Assembly (NCBI GenBank): GCA_007121975.1
Contig: SKJO01000327.1
Coordinates: forward strand, 1 to 5,428
Length of the DNA: 5,428 bases
Source of the DNA: Nitriliruptoraceae bacterium
GTDB lineage: Bacteria; Actinomycetota; Nitriliruptoria; Nitriliruptorales; Nitriliruptoraceae
Direction: 5' to 3'
Part shown: positions 1-3,996 of the stretch, piece by piece
Layout of the letters: each line of letters begins with the position of its first letter
Position numbering within the stretch: the first letter of the stretch is position 1
Position numbers and translations under genes: made by a program
Notes under the pieces: generated by a model
Databases searched by the model: none
The model's input: only the letters and a program-made list of their open reading frames with translations
Told to the model about the DNA's origin: nothing

Positions 1-764
1 GCGAGCCCCAGGCCGCGGCGCTGCCCGACCGTGAACCGCCACACGCCGTCGTGCCGGCCCACCTCGGCGCCGTCGACGTCCACGATCGGCCCGGGGGCCG
101 GCGGCAGCTGCGCGGCCAGGTAGCCGGCGGTGTCCCCGTCGGGGATGAAGCACACGTCGTAGGAGTCGGGCTTGTCGGCCACCCGCAGGCCCCAGACGGT
201 GGCGAGCCGGCGGACCTCGGCCTTGGGCAGCTCACCCACCGGCAGCAGCGTCGCGGCCAACTGCTCGGGGGTGGCCACGTACAGCACGTAGGACTGGTCC
301 TTGCGCCGGTCCGCGGCCCGGTGCAGTGACACCCCCGGTCCCGGCTCGGTGACCGGCGCACCACCTCGACGCAGCCGGGCATGATGTCCGGTCGCCAGCG
401 CCTCGAAGCCCAGCGCGCGGGCGCGCTCGAGCAGCCCCGCGTACTTGACCCGCTCGTTGCAGGTCACGCACGGGTTGGGGGTGGCCCCGCGGGCGTAGGT
501 GGCCGCGAACGGGGCCTGGACCTCGGCGGCGAACCGCTCGGAGAGGTCCCAGACGTAGAAGGGGATGCCGAGCACCTGGGCGCTGCGCCGGGCGTCCTGG
601 GCGTCGTCCAGCGTGCAGCAGCCGTGTCCGGGCACCTGCTCGTGCAGCGGCAGGTCCGCCAACTTGAGGTGCACGCCGGTGACCCGGTGTCCCTGTTCGA
701 CGAGCAGCCCGGCGGCCACCGCACTGTCGACCCCGCCGGACATGGCAACCAGGACCTCGGCCAT
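1..764 (-). CDS. mnmA: tRNA-specific 2-thiouridylase MnmA (C-terminus cut by window edge)
   Basis: MnmA is a cytoplasmic enzyme that adenylates U34 of the Lys, Glu and Gln tRNAs and replaces the C2 oxygen with sulfur, giving s2U34. I translated the minus strand from 764: 254 residues are present and the frame stays open to the edge, against roughly 360 for the family. Visible motifs are the PP-loop ATP-binding SGGVDS (residues 9-14), HGCCTLDDA (47-55), TPNPCVTCN (95-103), ATGHHARL, DRRKDQSYVLY, and DSYDVCFIPDGD with Cys205. Cys102 and Cys205 match the catalytic cysteine pair of E. coli (102 and 199). Residue 99, Asp in E. coli, is Cys here, giving a CxxC motif. The ATG overlaps the stop of the upstream desulfurase by one base (TGATG) and has only a weak purine-rich leader, so translational coupling is likely. 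The missing part should hold the C-terminal beta-barrel. Family assignment is secure. Confidence 0.97.
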   Translation of the reverse strand, partial: MAEVLVAMSGGVDSAVAAGLLVEQGHRVTGVHLKLADLPLHEQVPGHGCCTLDDAQDARRSAQVLGIPFYVWDLSERFAAEVQAPFAATYARGATPNPCVTCNERVKYAGLLERARALGFEALATGHHARLRRGGAPVTEPGPGVSLHRAADRRKDQSYVLYVATPEQLAATLLPVGELPKAEVRRLATVWGLRVADKPDSYDVCFIPDGDTAGYLAAQLPPAPGPIVDVDGAEVGRHDGVWRFTVGQRRGLGL

Positions 765-1936
765 CAGCCCGCCACCCGGGCCGTCGCCGGGCGTAGCGGC
801 CCCCGTCGCAGCCGCGGGATGACCTCGCCGAGCACCTCGAGCGCGCGGTCGACGTCCTCATCCGTCGAGGGCCAGCCCAGGCTCAGCCGCAGCGGGGTGC
901 CGTGGGCACCGATCGCCGTGAGCACGTGGGAGCCGCCGGCCGCGCCCGACCCGCACGCCGAGCCCGACGAGGCCGCCAGCCCGGCCCGGTCCAGCGCCAC
1001 CGCCAGGGCGTCGGCCTCGATCCCGTCGATCGACACGTGCAGGTGGGTGACCAACCGCGCCGCGGGGTCGGCGGGACCGTTGCGCCGCACGCCGTCCAAC
1101 TCGAGCAGTCCCGCGGCCAGACGGTCGGTCAGGTCACGCAGCCGCAGGCTCAGGGTCGGGCGCTCGGCGACGGTCTGCTCGAGCACGACCCCACAGGCGG
1201 CATCCAGCCCCGCGGCCAGCGTCCCGGAACGCACCCCGCGGTCCTGCCCGCCGCCGTGCAGCAGCGGCACCACCGGCAGACCCCGACGCAGCACCGCGAC
1301 CCCGACGCCCGCCGGGCCCCCGAGCTTGTGGGCGGAGAGCGCGAGTGCGTCGATCCCCCAGTCGCTCATGTCGACCTCGCGGGTGAGCACCGCCTGCACC
1401 GCATCGGTGTGCACCGCCACCTCACGCTCGGCCAGCGCCGCGGCGATCGTCGCGACGTCGTTGACCGATCCGAGCTCGTTGTTGGCGGCCATGACGCTGA
1501 CCAGCACGGTGTCGGCCCGGACCGCCGCGAGCACCGCCTCGGGGTCCACCCGGCCATCGGCAGCGGGCGGCACGATGCTGAGCGTGACCTCCCCTCGTTC
1601 GGCCAGCCACCGGGCCGGGTCGAGCACGGCCGGGTGCTCGACGGCGGTGGTCACCAGGTGCGGCCGAGCTGCCCGGTGCTGCTCGCACGCCGCCCACATG
1701 ATGCCCTTGATCGCGAGGTTGTCCGCCTCGGTCGCGCCGGCGGTGAACACGACCTCGTGGGGCGAGCACCCGAGCGCGTCGGCCACCTGGTCGCGTGCCT
1801 GCTCGACCGCGACCCGGGCGGCCTGGCCGGCGAGGTGGGTTGAGGACGGGTTCGCGACGTCCAGCCACCGCTGCAGCGCGGCCCGCGCCGCCGGGCGCGG
1901 CGGCGTGGTGGCGGCATGGTCGAGGTAGGTCGTCAC
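764..1936 (-). CDS. iscS: IscS/NifS-type cysteine desulfurase
   Basis: This PLP-dependent cytoplasmic enzyme converts L-cysteine to alanine and leaves a persulfide on its own cysteine for Fe-S cluster assembly and tRNA thiolation. The 390-residue product has the usual family length. It starts with YLDHAATTP (4-12), then ATEADN (68-73), the cofactor-stacking His101 in VEHPA, ANNELG (151-156), HTDAVQ (176-181) with PLP-contacting Asp178 and Gln181, SAHKLGGP (201-208) with Schiff-base Lys204, RSGT (236-239), and the mobile loop SSGSACGSG (323-331) with persulfide Cys328. The GTG at 1936 is chosen because it places the family N-terminus right after the start; no ribosome binding site lies at normal distance, and a possible -10 sits 7 nt upstream. 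It is first in a two-gene unit with mnmA, its probable sulfur acceptor. Group I (IscS-like) is favoured over SufS by sequence style. The symbol is by family; the name nifS is equally used. Confidence 0.96.
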   Translation of the reverse strand: MTTYLDHAATTPPRPAARAALQRWLDVANPSSTHLAGQAARVAVEQARDQVADALGCSPHEVVFTAGATEADNLAIKGIMWAACEQHRAARPHLVTTAVEHPAVLDPARWLAERGEVTLSIVPPAADGRVDPEAVLAAVRADTVLVSVMAANNELGSVNDVATIAAALAEREVAVHTDAVQAVLTREVDMSDWGIDALALSAHKLGGPAGVGVAVLRRGLPVVPLLHGGGQDRGVRSGTLAAGLDAACGVVLEQTVAERPTLSLRLRDLTDRLAAGLLELDGVRRNGPADPAARLVTHLHVSIDGIEADALAVALDRAGLAASSGSACGSGAAGGSHVLTAIGAHGTPLRLSLGWPSTDEDVDRALEVLGEVIPRLRRGPLRPATARVAG

Positions 1937-1943
1937 GCCCGGG

Positions 1944-1949
1944 ACGGTA
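1944..1949 (-). promoter_or_regulatory. Putative -10 box (TACCGT) for the desulfurase gene, leaderless layout
   Basis: On the minus strand TACCGT fits the actinobacterial TANNNT -10 pattern and ends 7 nt before the GTG at 1936, so transcription would begin at or next to the start codon. The nearest Shine-Dalgarno-like GGGAGG (1957-1962) is 20 nt away, too far to serve, which fits a leaderless mRNA. No convincing -35 is visible. A plus-strand TAGCGT (1948-1953) overlaps it and could serve the divergent gene. Confidence 0.35.
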
Positions 1950-1998
1950 GCGTTCGCCTCCCAGCCCGACCGGCGTGCGCACCCGAGGAGCCCGAGCC

Positions 1999-2397
1999 GT
2001 GAGCGCCTCCCACCTGCCCCCCGGGGTCCCGATGCCCCCCGGCCCGCGCCGAGTGCTGCCTGTGCTGCTCGACCTCGGCAGCTGCGGCGGGCACCGGATG
2101 GTGCTGCTCAGCCTGGAGCTCTGGGACGGCTGGGCGGACCTGCGCTTCGCCCGCTTCGATGCCGGGGGCGGCCGCCCGCTCAAGCGACGGGTTCCGCCGG
2201 CCGACGCCTGGTCGGTGTGGTTCGACGACGACCCGGTCGAGGTGTTCGATGCCGTCGGTCGCGGTGAGCGCGCGTTCAGCAACGGCGAGGTCCGCCTCAC
2301 CCGGGTGCCGCGCGGCGGCCAGACCCTGCGCGTCGAGGTCACACTGATCGCCGAGCACGACCCACTGCGGGGCAGCATCGTCGTGCCCGACGGCTGA
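1999..2397 (+). CDS. Conserved-looking hypothetical protein, 132 aa
   Basis: I do not recognise this gene. The GTG at 1999 is preceded by GAGGAG (1985-1990) with 8 nt spacing, so it is preferred over an in-frame GTG at 1975 that has no such leader. The product is a soluble protein without signal peptide or membrane segment. A Pro-rich N-terminus (residues 1-20) is followed by alternating hydrophobic stretches typical of a beta-rich fold: VLPVLLDLGS, MVLLSLELWDGWADLRFARFD, a central RRVPPADAWSVWFDDDPVEVFDA in which Trp and acidic residues are prominent, then AFSNGEVRLTRVP and LRVEVTLIAEHDPLRGSIVV. Strong G/C third-position bias and a good ribosome binding site support real coding. It diverges from the desulfurase gene across 62 bp and lies 59 bp before the YbaK gene in the same direction, so the two may be co-transcribed. 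No function is proposed. Confidence 0.8.
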   Translation: MSASHLPPGVPMPPGPRRVLPVLLDLGSCGGHRMVLLSLELWDGWADLRFARFDAGGGRPLKRRVPPADAWSVWFDDDPVEVFDAVGRGERAFSNGEVRLTRVPRGGQTLRVEVTLIAEHDPLRGSIVVPDG

Positions 2398-2402
2398 CGG
2401 TC

Positions 2403-2445
2403 CGACCTGACCTGACCCGACCTCCTCACCCAACCCGACCCGACC
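2403..2445 (+). repeat. YGACC pentamer tract between the hypothetical gene and ybaK-like gene
   Basis: Four consecutive pentamers (CGACC, TGACC, TGACC, CGACC) occupy 2403-2422, and two more CGACC units occupy 2436-2445 after a 13-bp interruption. The tract nearly fills the 59-bp gap between two genes and ends just before the GGGAG ribosome binding site (2446-2450) of the next gene. It looks like a short slippage-derived repeat; no function is visible. Confidence 0.6.
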
Positions 2446-2456
2446 GGGAGCCCGGC

Positions 2457-2930
2457 ATGCCCCCCTCCGCGATCGAACGCTTCAGCGCCCGTGCGGCCGA
2501 CCTCGGCGTCACCGTCGAATGCCGAGACTTCCCCGAGGGGACGCGCACCGCGGTGGACGCCGCCCGGGCCGTGGGCTGCGACGTCGGGCAGATCGTCAAG
2601 TCGCTGGTGTTCTGCGCCGAGGGCACGCCGGTGCTGGTGCTGACCTCGGGCGCGAACCGGGTCGACGAGCAGCGACTGGCCGCGCACCTCGAGCTCGCCC
2701 GCGTCGACAAGGCCAACGCCGACGACGTGCGCCGGGCCACCGGCTTCGCGATCGGCGGCACCCCGCCGTTCGGCCACGACACGCCGCTGCGCATCCTGTG
2801 CGATCGGGACCTCACCGGGCATGATCAGGTCTGGGCAGCCGCCGGCACCCCGAGGTCGGTGTTCCCGATCGCGCCGGAACAACTGCTCGAGGTCACCGGC
2901 GCCGAGGTGGTCGACATCGGCCAGCGCTGA
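2457..2930 (+). CDS. YbaK/EbsC-family aminoacyl-tRNA deacylase
   Basis: YbaK-domain proteins are free-standing editing factors that hydrolyse misacylated tRNA, classically Cys-tRNA(Pro) made in error by prolyl-tRNA synthetase, in the cytoplasm. The 157-residue product is a single YbaK domain of normal length. Visible marks are RTAVDAARAVGCDVGQIVKSL (residues 30-50) carrying the conserved Lys48 expected in the active site, LTSGANRVD (62-70), the glycine-rich GFAIGGTPPFGH (96-107), and the C-terminal AAGTPRSVFPI (128-138). The ATG at 2457 has GGGAG at 2446-2450, 6 nt upstream. Substrate cannot be told from sequence: members of this superfamily differ in editing Cys, Ala, Ser or other residues, so I withhold a gene symbol. 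It follows the hypothetical gene in the same direction, and repeat-rich DNA begins right after its stop. Confidence 0.93.
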   Translation: MPPSAIERFSARAADLGVTVECRDFPEGTRTAVDAARAVGCDVGQIVKSLVFCAEGTPVLVLTSGANRVDEQRLAAHLELARVDKANADDVRRATGFAIGGTPPFGHDTPLRILCDRDLTGHDQVWAAAGTPRSVFPIAPEQLLEVTGAEVVDIGQR

Positions 2931-2943
2931 GCCCGGCAGCGGG
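2931..2943 (+). terminator. Possible short hairpin just after the ybaK-like stop
   Basis: CCCG (2932-2935), loop GCAG, CGGG (2940-2943) form a 4-bp stem, extendable by a G-T wobble, one base after the TGA. There is no T-tract and the stem is short for a terminator, so this is weak. Confidence 0.2.
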
Positions 2944-3027
2944 TGTCCAGCGTTTCCTGGGTACCCGCGGCCGAACACCGACCGCGCGGTACTCGCAAGC
3001 AGGTACCGATCCGGCGCTGGCGCGGGC

Positions 3028-3140
3028 GCGGGCGCGAAACACTCGCCCACGCGAGTTCCCGTCACGATTCGGGCCGCCGGACGGCCAAAACACTCGCCCA
3101 CGCGAGGTTCGTGCAGGACCGGCCACGACACCAGCACCAG
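3028..3140 (+). repeat. 51-bp hairpin repeat block 1 (units A1 and B1)
   Basis: Two units share the 19-bp core AAACACTCGCCCACGCGAG at 3037-3055 (A1) and 3088-3106 (B1), exactly 51 bp apart. In A1 the core continues to a perfect 6-bp inverted repeat, ACTCGC (3041-3046), loop CCAC, GCGAGT (3051-3056), followed by a second small hairpin CCCG (3058-3061) with CGGG (3070-3073). In B1 the stem is CTCGC (3093-3097) with GCGAG (3102-3106), followed by GTTC (3107-3110) able to pair with GGAC (3116-3119). Flanks of A and B units differ, so they are two subtypes of one element. The appearance is REP-like; no transposase is present in the window. Confidence 0.85.
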
Positions 3141-3206
3141 GCGCGCACCAGGCGCGCACCAGGCGCGCACCGGACGCGTACTGGACGCGCATCAGCGCGC
3201 ACCGGG
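3141..3206 (+). repeat. Degenerate 11-bp tandem array
   Basis: Units in register are GCGCGCACCAG (3141-3151 and 3152-3162), GCGCGCACCGG (3163-3173), ACGCGTACTGG (3174-3184), ACGCGCATCAG (3185-3195) and CGCGCACCGGG (3196-3206, drifted by one base). Only the last three units are present in the right-hand copy of the duplication (3483-3515), so the first three are a local gain here or a loss there. Confidence 0.8.
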
Positions 3207-3270
3207 CGCTCACCCCGCCGGTGCCTTTGCTGCCCGGCCGCGCGTGGCGGCCAACAGGGGGACGCCGGGC

Positions 3271-3320
3271 CGGCCGTGTGCGGCCGTGGACGGCCCGGGA
3301 CGGCCGTCGTCGGCCGGTGC
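3271..3320 (+). repeat. 10-bp phased CGGCC array
   Basis: Five decamers in exact 10-bp register all begin with CGGCC: CGGCCGTGTG, CGGCCGTGGA, CGGCCCGGGA, CGGCCGTCGT and CGGCCGGTGC. The last five bases vary while the first five are invariant. The array runs directly into the second block of hairpin units. Confidence 0.75.
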
Positions 3321-3482
3321 GGGCGCGAAACACTCGCCCACGCGAGTTCCCGTCACGATTCGGGCCGGTGCGGGCGCGAAACACTCGCCCACGCGAGTTC
3401 CCGTCACGATTCGGGCCGCCGGACGGCGAAAACACTCGCCCACGCGAGGTTCGTGCAGGACCGGCCACGGCACCAGCACCAG
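3319..3482 (+). repeat. 51-bp hairpin repeat block 2 (units A2, A3 and B2)
   Basis: Three units have the same 19-bp core at 3328-3346 (A2), 3379-3397 (A3) and 3430-3448 (B2), with a 51-bp period throughout. A2 and A3 are identical across their shared 49-bp body (3319-3367 and 3370-3418) and match A1 over the same length; B2 matches B1 with two substitutions. Hairpin stems fall at 3332-3347, 3383-3398 and 3435-3448. The tandem A2/A3 pair has no equivalent in block 1, so one A unit was gained or lost. Confidence 0.85.
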
Positions 3483-3533
3483 ACGCGTACTGGACGCGCA
3501 TCAGCGCGCACCGGGCGCTCACCTCGCCGGTGC
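3370..3533 (+). repeat. Long direct repeat, right copy (164 bp)
   Basis: This is the partner of 3028-3224, offset by 342 bp before the 33-bp length difference and by 309 bp after it. It contains units A3 and B2 and three 11-bp units (3483-3515). Confidence 0.9.
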
Positions 3534-3563
3534 GGCCGGCCGTGGTCGGACGGCGGGGACGGC

Positions 3564-3583
3564 CGATACGCCTGCCCGTATCG
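3564..3583. promoter_or_regulatory. Perfect 7-bp inverted repeat upstream of csbD, possible operator
   Basis: CGATACG (3564-3570), a 6-base spacer CCTGCC and CGTATCG (3577-3583) form a perfect dyad whose right end lies 26 bp before the csbD ATG. It is the most AT-containing spot in an extremely GC-rich stretch. TATCGT (3579-3584) inside its right arm fits a TANNNT -10, which would give a leader of about 20 nt, but no -35 is evident. A repressor or activator site overlapping the promoter is the simplest reading; an mRNA hairpin is the alternative. Confidence 0.45.
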
Positions 3584-3609
3584 TGGTGGGAGACGACAAG
3601 GAGCACCCC

Positions 3610-3867
3610 ATGTCCAACCGTGACCGGCTCGAGGGCAAGGCACGCGAGGTGGCGGGCAAGGCCACCGGCGACGAGCAACTCGAGGAGGAGGGCCGCACCC
3701 AGCACGCCAAGGGTGAGGCCGGCGAGAAGATCGCGGATGCCAAGGCGAAGGTGTCGGGCACCGTCGAGGCGGCCAAGGACGCGCTCGGCATCGGCGACGA
3801 CGAGGCCGAGCAGGCCGAGGGACGCGACGGTTCCGACGACGCGGGTCAGCACAGCAGCGAGGGCTGA
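3610..3867 (+). CDS. CsbD-family general stress protein
   Basis: CsbD-like proteins are small, very hydrophilic, soluble proteins, often induced in the general stress response; their molecular role is not established. The 85-residue product opens with the family signature MSNRDRLEGKAREVAGKATG (residues 1-20), then DEQLEEEGRTQHAKGE and a Lys/Glu/Ala-rich helical part (38-60), and ends in an acidic, Ser/Gly/Gln-containing tail (61-85) beyond the usual core. It has no cysteine, signal peptide or membrane segment. The ATG at 3610 is preceded by AAGGAG (3598-3603) with 6 nt spacing, so an upstream in-frame extension through the repeat region is rejected. It lies behind about 680 bp of repeats with its own likely control site and is convergent with etfA, so it is probably monocistronic. 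No clear stress-sigma promoter was found. Confidence 0.93.
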   Translation: MSNRDRLEGKAREVAGKATGDEQLEEEGRTQHAKGEAGEKIADAKAKVSGTVEAAKDALGIGDDEAEQAEGRDGSDDAGQHSSEG

Positions 3868-3870
3868 GTC

Positions 3871-3940
3871 CTCGGCACGACTCGGCACGACCCGGCACGA
3901 CCCGGCACGACCCGGCACGACCCGGCACGACCCGGCACGA
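3871..3940 (+). repeat. Seven-copy 10-bp tandem repeat behind csbD
   Basis: Seven decamers in perfect register, two CTCGGCACGA followed by five CCCGGCACGA, start 4 bp after the csbD stop and end exactly where the terminator stem begins. The five identical copies at 3891-3940 suggest recent slippage, so copy number may vary between strains. Confidence 0.95.
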
Positions 3941-3974
3941 CCGCGCCCCGGCCGCAACGACGGCCGGGGCGCGG
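3941..3974. terminator. Perfect 14-bp hairpin, probable bidirectional terminator for csbD and etfA
   Basis: CCGCGCCCCGGCCG (3941-3954), loop CAACGA, CGGCCGGGGCGCGG (3961-3974) pair perfectly over 14 bp. It sits between two convergent genes, 73 bp after the csbD stop and 22 bp beyond the end of etfA. There is no T-tract on either side, as is common for actinobacterial hairpin terminators. Confidence 0.85.
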
Positions 3975-3996
3975 TGGTGCGTGGGGCGCTGAAGGC

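Larger units (their letters stand above)
3028..3224 (+). repeat. Long direct repeat, left copy (197 bp)
   Basis: This segment is repeated at 3370-3533. Aligning the two by eye gives three substitutions (3086/3428, 3128/3470, 3215/3524) over 164 shared bases, and one length difference: the left copy has 33 extra bases at 3141-3173. Similarity stops after 3224, where CTTTGC replaces GGCCGG. The near identity implies a recent duplication or ongoing gene conversion. Confidence 0.9.
2931..3609. other. Repeat-filled intergenic region without a credible gene
   Basis: This 679-bp stretch between the YbaK-like gene and csbD holds a unique lead-in (2931-3027, including the palindrome GGGTACCC at 2959-2966), then nested repeats: 51-bp hairpin units, an 11-bp array, a 10-bp array, a second block of 51-bp units and a final GC-rich segment with an inverted repeat. 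Several frames are open on both strands, but their translations are low-complexity Arg/Pro/Gly/Ala strings containing 17-residue repeats that simply mirror the 51-bp period. None has a convincing start or family match. I read it as non-coding. Confidence 0.75.

Noticed and set aside
381..1928. Plus-strand frame of 515 codons antisense to mnmA and the desulfurase
   Set aside because: Its composition is Ser/Ala/Arg/Thr-rich shadow sequence, while the opposite strand encodes two unmistakable enzymes with intact motifs.
1975..1998. Upstream GTG start for the hypothetical protein, adding eight residues
   Set aside because: It has no ribosome binding site, whereas GTG 1999 has GAGGAG at 8 nt; the extension would be Arg-rich and unlike the rest.
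2959..2966. Perfect palindrome GGGTACCC as a regulatory site
   Set aside because: An 8-bp GC-rich palindrome is common by chance, it has no partner copy nearby and no gene start follows it closely.
1422..3170. Large minus-strand frame of 582 codons
   Set aside because: It runs antisense to the hypothetical and YbaK-like genes and out of frame through the desulfurase; it is a product of stop-poor GC-rich DNA.
3037..3448. CRISPR-like array (19-bp repeat, 32-bp gaps)
   Set aside because: The gaps are themselves near copies of one another rather than unique spacers, there are at most three units in a row, and no cas gene is present.
2821..3867. Long plus-strand reading frame running through the repeats into csbD in frame
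   Set aside because: It begins inside the YbaK-like gene in another frame, the repeat part translates to low-complexity sequence, and csbD has its own AAGGAG and the family N-terminus at 3610.
2893..3957. Minus-strand open frame with 17-residue repeats (NRDGNSRGRVF type)
   Set aside because: The protein repeat is just the 51-bp DNA period. The frame crosses csbD antisense, the terminator stem and the decamer array, and has no plausible start signal.
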